From positions 1 to 16,961 of the forward strand of contig CAZIDZ010000047.1 in the NCBI GenBank assembly GCA_964538455.1: 16,961 bases of DNA. The letters are read 5' to 3'. Below the pieces are notes generated by a model, which had not been told where the DNA came from, did not search any database, and saw only the letters and a list, made by a program, of their open reading frames with translations. A program made the position numbers and the translations under genes. Below are positions 7,102 to 14,369 of the stretch, piece by piece; position 1 is the stretch's first letter; every line of letters begins with the position of its first letter. The stretch is from JAZDLX01 sp964538455. GTDB taxonomy: Bacteria; Electryoneota; Electryoneia; Electryoneales; Electryoneaceae.

Positions 7102-7141
7102 AATATAAGTCTCGGGTTAATCTAAAGTTAGGCGTCCCTAA
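7102..7141 (-). promoter_or_regulatory. Candidate promoter and dyad operator upstream of the barrel operon
   Basis: On the minus strand, TAACTT (7130-7125), a 17-nt spacer and TATATT (7107-7102) form a weak sigma-70-like promoter. A perfect dyad TTAGG-N4-CCTAA (7128-7141) overlaps the -35 element, its centre about 40 bp upstream of the expected transcript start. The same dyad occurs upstream of the 9-haem gene at 10878-10891. The element lies immediately after the stop codon of the 18-haem gene. The rest of the 193-bp gap holds no gene. Confidence 0.4.
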
Positions 7142-7143
7142 AG

Positions 7144-9078
7144 TCATCGCGCCTGCCCCAGAATTTTCTCCGCAAGGTCTGGGTTGTGCACCGCGCGGCC
7201 CGGATCGTCGCGCACTATGATCTCGCTGTCGTTGAGTTTGCCTTTCAGTTTCTGCACGTCCGCGCGCAGTTTGCCGCGGTTGAAGTCCATCCGCTCCACC
7301 ACGTCCTGTTCATGGCAGTTCAGGCAGAACTCGCTCTTCGGGGGTTCGTAGCCGGTTCCCGCATCGTGGCAGTCGATGCACGCCATCCCGTTGTCAGCCA
7401 TCGGCGAGGCTTCGGTTTTCATCCCTGGGACGTTCCCGGTGTACAGCCGCCTCGAGGGCTCGTGGCAGGGTGCGCAGTTGTTGTCGCCGTTCGCGTACGG
7501 CTTGCCGTGGTGGCACGTGGCGCAATTCTTGCCCACCGGGATCAGCTGCCCGTGAGAGGGATCCTCCGGTTGCGTCTTGACGTGGCACTGGGTGCAGGCG
7601 AGACCCCGCTGCGCCAGGTGTTTCGAGTGGTTGAAGGGGCTGAACGGCCGCTTCACATCCACTGTCTCAATCCCGCTGTGGCAGGCGAGGCATCCCTGGC
7701 TCGCCGCCGGCAGCGTCACTGTCTCGCCTCCCTCGCCGGATTTCTTCAGCACCCCTTCCACAGCGTCGAGCACTTTGCTCGCCCACAGCGGGTTGTGCCA
7801 CGATCCTCCGCGGCGGATCAGCGCCACGTCATGTCGTGCGTCCTCGAGCTGCGGGTTGCCGCTCGCCTTCCGCAGCGCTGGCTCAAGCTTCGCGATCCGC
7901 GTATCGTACGCCTTCCTCCACGATTCGGCCAGGTTCAGGTAGTTCGCCTTGTGGCACGGCGTGCAGGCGTTCTTGCCGATCCGCGCTTCACCCATTCCCG
8001 TGAGCGGGTTCTTGTGGCACGAGAAGCAGGCGACGCCGCTCTTGTACATCGTCGCCGGCTGCTTCCCGGGAAGCAGTCGCGAACCCTCCCCTTTGTACAC
8101 CGCCAGCATCGGCGCGTGCGGATCGCTGTGGCACGTGTTGCAGTCTCCGGAAACAACCTCCTCCAAAGGAGGCTGCTTGTGCTCGATCGGGTCATGGCAG
8201 CGGAGGCAGTCCACTTTCCGCTTCTCGATGTGCCACTCGTGGATGAACTCGATGTCGTTGAAGCGCTCGATGTGGTTGATCTCGCTGTGGCAGGCGCCGC
8301 AACGCTCTTTGCGCACCATCCCCTGACCCTGCCACATCGGCTGGTGGCAGGAAACGCAAGCCACGTCGCCTCGCACCACCTCTTTGTGGTCGAACACCTT
8401 CAGCTCTTTGGCCTTGTCGCCCGTCGGCGCGTCGTGGCAAAGCGTGCACTTCGCCAGCCGCGCACGGTCCGCTTCGTTGAGGTTCTTGAAGTGGCAGAGG
8501 AAACATGTCGTCGGCGTAATCGAAATGTGTTCGCCCTGCACGATCTGGCTGTGGCAGCTGGTGCAGCGAAGACGGCGGCCCCGGCGAACCTCCGTCAGGT
8601 GCGGAGTGTGGTCGAAATGCACCCCCATCTTCGTCTCGATCCTGCCCTCCAGCAGCCGGGTCTTGTGGCACTGAAGGCAGGCCGAATCTTCAATCTCCGC
8701 CCAGGGCTTCGAGCGCTTGTACAGCCCTGTGGCATAATTCACAAGCATCGAAAGAGCGGTGAATTTGGTCTCCAGGTAGCCGGTTAGGCCTTCCCGCGCG
8801 TGGCACTTCATGCACGGCACATCGGCGTGCGAAGAGGTCTTCCACGCCGCGATGTACGGCCGCATCAGGTGGCAGGAGCCGCAGAACCCCGGCTGGCTCG
8901 TCGTCTCAAAGAATGCCGTCAGGGCGATGAACGTCAGGATCACCGCCGCGACAGAAAGCATCAGCAGTTTGCGCCAGCCGATCGCGAACAGGCGCCTGAA
9001 CCCCTCCGTGACAAGGAAGAAGGGGAGCTTGAATACTTCCCACAGGGCCTGTCCAAAATCACGCAGCAGCCTTAGCAT
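7144..9078 (-). CDS. NapC/NirT-type inner-membrane cytochrome fused to a long multihaem domain (18 haems)
   Basis: 644 aa. A cytoplasmic N-terminus rich in basic and aromatic residues precedes one transmembrane helix (about 38-57). Then comes CGSCHLM (66-72), the CXXCHXM signature of the first haem in NrfH/CymA-type quinol dehydrogenases, followed by WKTSSHADVPCMKCH. Sixteen further CXXCH motifs give 18 in all. Two coiled, haem-free segments end in related motifs: SWHNPLWASKVLDA (426-439) and AVHNPDLAEKIL (629-640). The latter is close to the C-terminus of the 9-haem protein encoded upstream. NapC/NirT proteins usually carry 4 haems (up to about 7 in ImcH-like forms), so this looks like a quinol-oxidising anchor fused to a periplasmic electron wire. 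The gap to the upstream 9-haem gene is 173 bp. The inferred role is to take electrons from menaquinol and deliver them across the periplasm. Confidence 0.9.
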   Translation of the reverse strand: MLRLLRDFGQALWEVFKLPFFLVTEGFRRLFAIGWRKLLMLSVAAVILTFIALTAFFETTSQPGFCGSCHLMRPYIAAWKTSSHADVPCMKCHAREGLTGYLETKFTALSMLVNYATGLYKRSKPWAEIEDSACLQCHKTRLLEGRIETKMGVHFDHTPHLTEVRRGRRLRCTSCHSQIVQGEHISITPTTCFLCHFKNLNEADRARLAKCTLCHDAPTGDKAKELKVFDHKEVVRGDVACVSCHQPMWQGQGMVRKERCGACHSEINHIERFNDIEFIHEWHIEKRKVDCLRCHDPIEHKQPPLEEVVSGDCNTCHSDPHAPMLAVYKGEGSRLLPGKQPATMYKSGVACFSCHKNPLTGMGEARIGKNACTPCHKANYLNLAESWRKAYDTRIAKLEPALRKASGNPQLEDARHDVALIRRGGSWHNPLWASKVLDAVEGVLKKSGEGGETVTLPAASQGCLACHSGIETVDVKRPFSPFNHSKHLAQRGLACTQCHVKTQPEDPSHGQLIPVGKNCATCHHGKPYANGDNNCAPCHEPSRRLYTGNVPGMKTEASPMADNGMACIDCHDAGTGYEPPKSEFCLNCHEQDVVERMDFNRGKLRADVQKLKGKLNDSEIIVRDDPGRAVHNPDLAEKILGQAR

Positions 9079-9148
9079 CTCGAAACCCTCATCTCACACG
9101 CCCGCCCCGCGTGCGCAACAAAACCTTTTTCGAAATCGCCGGCGAGGT

Positions 9149-9166
9149 GGCAACGCCTCCGTTGCC
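9149..9166. repeat. Perfect 7-bp hairpin between the 9-haem and 18-haem genes
   Basis: GGCAACG (9149-9155) and CGTTGCC (9160-9166) form a stem with a 4-nt loop, about 70 bp before the 18-haem ATG. There is no T-tract on either side. It could stabilise or process the transcript, or be a chance palindrome. Confidence 0.35.
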
Positions 9167-9188
9167 TGCCCCGGCCTCCCAATGAGAA

Positions 9189-9230
9189 AGCCGGAATTCC
9201 CAGGCGATTCTCCCCCCGAGAATTCCGGCT
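9189..9230 (-). terminator. Long stem-loop, probable weak terminator after the 9-haem gene
   Basis: AGCCGGAATTC (9230-9220 on the minus strand) pairs perfectly over 11 bp with GAATTCCGGCT (9199-9189) across a 20-nt loop, then TTTCTC. It starts 21 bp after the TAA of the 9-haem gene. The T-tract is short, so it may only attenuate read-through into the 18-haem gene. No separate promoter for the 18-haem gene was recognised. Confidence 0.55.
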
Positions 9231-9251
9231 GACACCCGTAAAGCTGTCTAG

Positions 9252-10769
9252 TTACGGCAGCTCATCGATCGCATTCTGCAGCAGATCGTACGCGTAATCC
9301 GGGTTGTGTACGCCGTGGCTGCCGTCGTTCTGTACGAACTTCAGCGCATAGGCCGCGCCGCGTGTAACATCCGTCTGGTCGGTGGCGCCGGCATCATAAT
9401 TATCAGAGAAGTCCGCAGCGTCCGTGAAGCCAAGCTTCACGGCCAAGGCGTCCATCTTCGCATCGATGTCATCAATGGTGTGACCGCTGCCCATGTCGAC
9501 GTCTTCGAACGACGTAATCCCCTGGTGGCAGGGGTAGCAGCTTCCCGTGCCGCCGTCGTCACGCGAGGCTTCCGGTTCGAACGTGTGGAAGCTGTGCTCC
9601 TGAACAGTGCCGTGGACCAGAGCAGTGCGAATCATGTGGCACGTGACACAGGCTTCATCGATGCCCTGGTGTGCGTGCGCCGTGTCGTAGGTCGCATCGG
9701 CGAACTGGTAGCAGCCGACGCCCGCGAACATGTCCATCTGCGGGCTGTGATGCGGGCCCCAGTGGCTCCCGCCGCTGGCGATCTGTTCTTCGATGTCTGT
9801 ATTGCTGCGGCGGTCGTGGTGGCACTGCATGCAGAGCTGGCCTGTTCCGTAGCCGTCGACAACCTTGTGCGGACCGGACGGAAGCCCTGTCGTCGTGTCG
9901 TCAGGAACCGATGGATCGTAGGAAACCGGCACCGCCTGGGTCGTCCGCAGCTGATGGTTGTCGCCCGCGTTCGAGTGCGGATCGTGGCACGTCTGGCAGC
10001 CGAACGCGTGGTATTCTGTGACGCCCTGCGCTCCCGCGAACGCGTCGATGTTCTGGATCGCCATGTTGTCCAGAGCAATCCCGTAGTCGGGATCGTTCGC
10101 CTGGACAAAGCCTTCCGATGTGTGGCAGGGCTCGCAGGATGCGCGCTCCTCGAGAACGGCGTTCGTGATGTGACCGGCCATGCCAAGCTCACTCAGCTGG
10201 CTTCCCTCGTGGCACGGATAGCACATTGTGCCCTCGCCCGTGCCCGCGGAATCTACCGTCACGAAATTCACGGTCATCGCAACCTGGCCGCCGTACTCGC
10301 TGCCCGCCGGTCCGTGGCAGGATTCGCACTGCACGTTCTCCAGAGCGTCGCGCCGTGATGCCGCTTCGTCTCCCTCAACCTGGAAGTAGTTGTCGTACCC
10401 GAAAAGGTCAGGACCGTCGTTGTCGGCAATCGTCGAGTCGCCGTAGTTGACCGTTGCATCCCAACCGACCGTGTGGCACTGGAGGCAGTAGGGGTTGTCA
10501 CGCTCGTCACCGGACTCCTCGTTCAAATCCTCGTAGGCCCCCGCGTGATGCGTGCCCTGGTACGAGGCCACAAGCGCCGCGCCGTGACAGTGGCCGCACG
10601 GTTCCCCCTGGCCGCCGATGTACGTCACTCCCTTCAGGTTCTCGCCGTCGTGCCCTGCTGGACCTTCAGGACCTTGGGGGCCGGGAGCGCCGTCTTCACC
10701 CGCACAGCCGATCATGCCGATCGCAAACGCCGATGCCATCAGCAGAACTAACCACGTCTTTCGATGCAT
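9252..10769 (-). CDS. Nine-haem lipoprotein cytochrome with a collagen-like stalk
   Basis: 505 aa from ATG 10769. The frame opens 28 codons further upstream, but AGAGGTG lies 5 nt before 10769 and the signal peptide starts there. The lipobox MIGC gives lipidated Cys22. It is followed at once by seven Gly-X-Y triplets (24-44, such as GAPGPQGPEGPAG), a short collagen-like tether. Nine CXXCH motifs follow: CGHCH, CLQCH, CESCH, CYPCH, CEPCH, CQTCH, CMQCH, CVTCH and CYPCH. The first part, with GTHHAGAY, CLQCHTVGWD and CESCHGPAGSEYG, is c554-like. A middle motif SHWGPHHSPQMDMFAG is one I recall from other secreted multihaem proteins. The C-terminus ends HGVHNPDYAYDLL, a helix whose His could ligate a haem. 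It is the first gene of the cluster and has the longest leader. The likely role is cell-surface electron exchange; an enzymatic role on an N or S oxyanion cannot be excluded. Confidence 0.9.
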   Translation of the reverse strand: MHRKTWLVLLMASAFAIGMIGCAGEDGAPGPQGPEGPAGHDGENLKGVTYIGGQGEPCGHCHGAALVASYQGTHHAGAYEDLNEESGDERDNPYCLQCHTVGWDATVNYGDSTIADNDGPDLFGYDNYFQVEGDEAASRRDALENVQCESCHGPAGSEYGGQVAMTVNFVTVDSAGTGEGTMCYPCHEGSQLSELGMAGHITNAVLEERASCEPCHTSEGFVQANDPDYGIALDNMAIQNIDAFAGAQGVTEYHAFGCQTCHDPHSNAGDNHQLRTTQAVPVSYDPSVPDDTTTGLPSGPHKVVDGYGTGQLCMQCHHDRRSNTDIEEQIASGGSHWGPHHSPQMDMFAGVGCYQFADATYDTAHAHQGIDEACVTCHMIRTALVHGTVQEHSFHTFEPEASRDDGGTGSCYPCHQGITSFEDVDMGSGHTIDDIDAKMDALAVKLGFTDAADFSDNYDAGATDQTDVTRGAAYALKFVQNDGSHGVHNPDYAYDLLQNAIDELP

Positions 10770-10844
10770 AGAACACCTCTCGTTAACCCTGATGTTATGT
10801 CGCGAACGTTTGGAATCAGGGAAGACCCTGTGATAGACGGCACA

Positions 10845-10891
10845 AAATGTCACGTAAATGTCATGGTTGTCAATTATTTAGGAAAACCTAA
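10845..10891 (-). promoter_or_regulatory. Candidate promoter, dyad and direct repeats upstream of the 9-haem gene
   Basis: On the minus strand a perfect dyad TTAGG-N4-CCTAA (10878-10891) lies 4 bp upstream of a consensus -35 TTGACA (10873-10868). The matching -10 position reads ACATTT, which is poor. Three TGACA copies (ending at 10868, 10859 and 10848) include an exact 8-bp direct repeat, TGACATTT, 11 bp apart. The arrangement of dyad just upstream of -35 with a weak -10 would suit an activated promoter. The transcript start would be about 70 nt before the ATG. Confidence 0.45.
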
Positions 10892-10899
10892 CACCCCGC

Positions 10900-10978
10900 C
10901 GTCGAGACAATTTCGACGAAAAAAATGGCGTAACTCCGTTGTATAATTGGCTTACACGGAATAGTGCAGATTCTCCGT
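10900..10978. repeat. Two short inverted repeats in the upstream region of the 9-haem gene
   Basis: CGTCGA (10900-10905) pairs with TCGACG (10913-10918) across 7 nt, and CACGGA (10955-10960) pairs with TCCGTG further on (to about 10979) across 13 nt. The surrounding DNA is clearly more AT-rich than the rest of the window. These may be operator sites. No coding potential was seen here. Confidence 0.25.
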
Positions 10979-10995
10979 GGGCTCCAAGTTCCCTT

Positions 10996-11023
10996 TTGAC
11001 ATGCTTTACAATATGATTATAAA
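10996..11023 (+). promoter_or_regulatory. Near-consensus sigma-70 promoter on the plus strand, no gene downstream
   Basis: TTGACA (10996-11001), a 16-nt spacer and TATAAA (11018-11023) make the best sigma-70 match in the window. No plus-strand open reading frame of substance follows. The transcript, starting near 11030, would run through the structured region 11049-11157 and then antisense to the RND gene. In the same AT-rich block the minus strand has a perfect TATAAT (11021-11016) with no good -35, which could serve the cytochrome cluster instead. Confidence 0.4.
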
Positions 11024-11048
11024 AGACTTATTCATGTGAATTGGGGAG

Positions 11049-11072
11049 CAAAAAGAGCCCGGCAAACCGGAC
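11049..11072 (-). terminator. Rho-independent terminator downstream of the RND operon
   Basis: On the minus strand GTCCGG (11072-11067), loop TTTG and CCGGGC (11062-11057) form a 6-bp stem with one G-U pair, then TCTTTTT. It lies 210 bp after the RND stop. The 3' arm can alternatively pair with CCCGGCAAA at 11157-11149 (9 bp with TTTGCCGGG at 11066-11058), so two foldings compete. Confidence 0.65.
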
Positions 11073-11197
11073 TATTCAGCTAAAATGAACGGTTTTCGCG
11101 GCGGGCAAACACAGGAATAGTGATATTATTTATCAGTATTTAGAGGTTTTTGCCGGGTGGGATGGGAGAGCCGGCGATTCCGAATTGACGCTGCCAC

Positions 11198-11217
11198 GGG
11201 CGCCTGCAACGGCGCCC
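11198..11217. repeat. GC-rich hairpin in the RND 3' region
   Basis: GGGCGCC (11198-11204) and GGCGCCC (11211-11217) form a perfect 7-bp stem with a 6-nt loop, 66 bp past the RND stop. There is no T-tract on the minus strand. It may protect the mRNA 3' end. Otherwise the 11073-11282 stretch contains no gene. Confidence 0.35.
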
Positions 11218-11282
11218 CCTCGCTCTTGTCCTAAAAATCACATGATTTGTTTCGTCTCGAGCCGCCGCTGAAGGCGTTTCCG

Positions 11283-14200
11283 CTACGCCCGCTTCTTCAG
11301 CAGTCTCCCCTCGACGATGGAGTAGACGACGGGAACCAGCACGAGCGTAATCAGCGTTGAACTGGTCAGTCCGCCGATCACGACCCGTGCGAGCGGGGCC
11401 TGCGCTTCGCCGCCTTCCCCGAGGCCGAACGAAAGCGGAAGCAGGCCGAGCACCGTGGTCAGCGTGGTCATCAGGATCGGCCGCAGCCGCCTCGAGCCGG
11501 ACAGCGTGATCGCCTGCATCAGTTCCATCTTGTCCCGGCGGCGCAGCAGGTTGGTGTAGTCGACCAGCAGGATGGCGTTGTTGACGATGATCCCGCCGAG
11601 CATGATCAGTCCGATGTAGGCGTTGATGCTGAACGAGGTGCGCGAGAGGATCATCGTCAGCACGACGCCGATCAACGCCATCGGAACGCTGAACAGCACG
11701 ACGAACGGATGGCGCAGGCTCTCGAACTGCCCGGCCATCACCATGTACACGAGTACGATCGCGAGGAACAGCCCGAGCATCAGCTCCCGCGTTGCCTTCT
11801 GCTGCTCCTCCCAGTCACCGCCGAATAAAATCGAGAAATCCTTGGGTACGGGAATCTTTCGCAGCTCCTTGCGCGTGTCGGCGATCACCGAGCCGAGGTC
11901 GCGCCCGGTGAAGTTGGCCGTGACAAAAACCGTCCGCTCCTGGTCCTTCCGCTCGATTCGCACCGGCCCTTGCGCCGGAGTCGAGGTTACCACGTTGCGC
12001 AGCACCACCGGTTCGCCGCGGGCATTGGTCACCGTCAGGTCCAGCAGATCGCGCAGGTTCTTCCGGTCCTCTTCGGAGAGACGGACGAGTACGCGGTACT
12101 CCTTGCCGCCTTCCTGATAGTTCGTGGCGTAGGTCCCGCCGACCGCGGTCTGCAACGCCTCGCCGATGGTTGTCACGCTGAGCCCGAGGTCCGCGGCTTT
12201 CTGCCGGTCGATCCGGATCACCTCCTCCGGGCGGCCCTCCTCGCGGGAAATCCGGGTGTCCGTGATCCCCGGAACACGTTTCAGCGCTTCTTCTACGCGC
12301 TGCGCCAGTTGCCGCGCCACGTCCAGGTCGTAGCCCCGCACCTCGAGCGAGAGATTGTCCGTGGAGCTCTGTCCCATGCGCAAAATCCACAGGCCCTGTC
12401 CTGCCCGCGTCCGTATCGTCGCCCCGGCGAGACCGCTCAACGATCGGCGAAGGTCGTTGGCGATCTGTTCGCTCGAGCGTTGACGCTGCGATTGCTTCAC
12501 CAGCGTAATTCGGATCTGCGCCGTGTGGCCGCCCGAACTGCTCCAGCCGCCGCCGCCCACGCGCGTCAGCACCGACTTCGCCTCCGGCACCTGCTCGCGC
12601 ACGATCCGCTCCACCTCGCGCGTCATCTCGTCCATCACCTCGAGACGCGTGCCCACCGCCATCTCCATGTCCACGCGGACCTCGCCCTCATCGGTCGCGG
12701 GCATCAGCTCCGAACCGATGAACCGCAGCAGCAGCACGGACATGATGAACAGCACCAGCGCGCTCAACAGCACCAGCCGACGGTGCTTCAACGCCCAGCG
12801 CAGCAGGCGCGCGTACTGCTCCTCGACGTGGCGGAAGGTCTGCTCGCTCGTCGCGTAGATCCGCCCCAGCACACCTACCGCCTTTTCCGTCTCCGCGGTG
12901 CGGTACCGGAGAAACCGGCCAGAGAGCATCGGCACCACCGTCAGCGCCACCACCAGCGAACAGAGCAGGCTGAACGCGACCACGTAGGCGAGTTGCTGGA
13001 AGTAGATCCCGCTGATCCCCTTCATGAACACCACCGGGATGAACACGACCAGCGTGGTCAGCGTCGAGGCGACGATCGCAGCGGTCACTTCCTCCGGCCC
13101 TTTAAGCGCCGCCTCGATCCTCCCGAGTCCGGCCTCGCGGTGACGGTAGATGTTCTCCAGCACCACGATGGAGCTGTCCACCAGCATCCCGATCCCCAGC
13201 GCCAAGCCGCCGAAAGTCATCAGGTTCAGCGTCAGCCCGCCGAAGTACATCAGCGCAAATGTCGCTACGATCGAGATCGGGATCGCCGTCGCGATGATCG
13301 CCGTGCTGCTGACGTTGCGCAGGAACAGGAACAGGATCAGGATCGCCAGGAACCCGCCGATCAGCGTGCTGTTGCCGACGTTCCGGATCGAGTTCTTGAT
13401 GTAGCTGGAGGTGTCGATCAACGAAAGCAGCTGGATCTGGGGAATGTCCGCGTTGATCTGCGCCATCTCCCGCTTCACAGCGTCCGCCACTTCCACTGTG
13501 TTCGCGCCCGACTGTTTGTTGATCGAGAGACGCAGGCTCGGTCTCCCGTTCACACGGACTTCCCGAGTCACCTCCTCCCAGGAGTCGACCACCGTGGCGA
13601 AATCCTTCACACGGATCGGCGCGCCGCCGCGCACCGCCACCACCGTCTCCCCGATCTCGTCGAGCGATTTGTATAGCCCCTGCGTGCGGATCAGGATCTC
13701 GAAATTGCCCGTCTTGTACGTGCCCGCCGGTATGTTCCGGTTCTCGTTGCGAAGCGCGCTCAGAATCTGGTCGGTGGAAAGCCCCAGCGCCTTCACCTGC
13801 GCCGCGTTGAGACGGACATGGATCTCCCGGTTCAACCCGCCCATGATGTCCACTGCCGCGACGCCGTTCACCCGCTCGAGACGGTACTTCACCTGGTCCT
13901 CGACGATCTGCCGCAGGTCGAGCGGGTTGAGATCGCTGGAGACTCCGAGAATCAGCACCGGAAACGCCGAGAGATCGAACTTCCGGATCCGCGGGCGGTC
14001 GATGTCCTCGGGAAGCTTGCCCATCGTCCGGTCGATCCGCTCGCGGATGTCGTTGGCCGCTTCGTCCAGGTTCTGGCCCCACGCGAAGGCGACCCGGATG
14101 CTGCTCGACCCCTCGGTGGAGGTCGAGGTGATCTCTTCGACCCCCTGAACCGCCGCCAGCGCCTCCTCCAGCGGACGTGTCACCAGGAACTCCATCTCCT

Positions 14201-14369
14201 CCGGACCCACGTTCCCGTAGTCCGCGGAGACGGAAATTGTCGGCCACGTGATATCCGGCATCAGGTCGATCGAGAGGCGGAAAAAACTGACGATCCCGAG
14301 CGTGATCACGATCAGCGTGATCATCATCGTCAGGATCGGGCGATGGACAGGACCCCGGGCGAGGTTCAT
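11283..14369 (-). CDS. RND-family efflux transporter permease (AcrB/SwrC-like)
   Basis: 1028 aa, normal length for an RND inner-membrane pump. The first transmembrane helix is at about 12-31, followed by the periplasmic porter domain. A helix bundle runs from about 335 to 480, then a second helix at about 530-550, a second porter domain and C-terminal helices. The TM4 signature GIGMLVDSSIVVLENIYRH keeps one acidic relay residue (Asp398); the adjacent second Asp of AcrB is Ser here. In TM10 (GGIIVNNAILLVDYTN) the AcrB relay Lys is Asn. Both changes are, as I recall, common in the SwrC-like branch of HAE-1 pumps, so this is not decay. Substrate is unknown. Its ATG overlaps the adaptor stop (ATGA), so both are translated together. 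An outer-membrane channel must be encoded elsewhere. Confidence 0.95.
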   Translation of the reverse strand: MNLARGPVHRPILTMMITLIVITLGIVSFFRLSIDLMPDITWPTISVSADYGNVGPEEMEFLVTRPLEEALAAVQGVEEITSTSTEGSSSIRVAFAWGQNLDEAANDIRERIDRTMGKLPEDIDRPRIRKFDLSAFPVLILGVSSDLNPLDLRQIVEDQVKYRLERVNGVAAVDIMGGLNREIHVRLNAAQVKALGLSTDQILSALRNENRNIPAGTYKTGNFEILIRTQGLYKSLDEIGETVVAVRGGAPIRVKDFATVVDSWEEVTREVRVNGRPSLRLSINKQSGANTVEVADAVKREMAQINADIPQIQLLSLIDTSSYIKNSIRNVGNSTLIGGFLAILILFLFLRNVSSTAIIATAIPISIVATFALMYFGGLTLNLMTFGGLALGIGMLVDSSIVVLENIYRHREAGLGRIEAALKGPEEVTAAIVASTLTTLVVFIPVVFMKGISGIYFQQLAYVVAFSLLCSLVVALTVVPMLSGRFLRYRTAETEKAVGVLGRIYATSEQTFRHVEEQYARLLRWALKHRRLVLLSALVLFIMSVLLLRFIGSELMPATDEGEVRVDMEMAVGTRLEVMDEMTREVERIVREQVPEAKSVLTRVGGGGWSSSGGHTAQIRITLVKQSQRQRSSEQIANDLRRSLSGLAGATIRTRAGQGLWILRMGQSSTDNLSLEVRGYDLDVARQLAQRVEEALKRVPGITDTRISREEGRPEEVIRIDRQKAADLGLSVTTIGEALQTAVGGTYATNYQEGGKEYRVLVRLSEEDRKNLRDLLDLTVTNARGEPVVLRNVVTSTPAQGPVRIERKDQERTVFVTANFTGRDLGSVIADTRKELRKIPVPKDFSILFGGDWEEQQKATRELMLGLFLAIVLVYMVMAGQFESLRHPFVVLFSVPMALIGVVLTMILSRTSFSINAYIGLIMLGGIIVNNAILLVDYTNLLRRRDKMELMQAITLSGSRRLRPILMTTLTTVLGLLPLSFGLGEGGEAQAPLARVVIGGLTSSTLITLVLVPVVYSIVEGRLLKKRA

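Noticed and set aside
7186..8787. 533-aa plus-strand open frame opposite the 18-haem gene
   Set aside because: It is an antisense shadow with low-complexity Val/Ala/Arg composition. The minus strand carries regularly spaced CXXCH motifs.
11050..11110. Cyclic di-GMP (GEMM) riboswitch on the plus strand
   Set aside because: Only the short GGCAAACC string resembles the class; the second conserved arm with GGACGCAAAGC is missing.
11970..13676. 568-aa plus-strand open frame opposite the RND gene
   Set aside because: It is a GC-rich shadow of the RND permease: His/Arg/Gln-rich, without domains, and the opposite strand encodes a full, recognisable pump.
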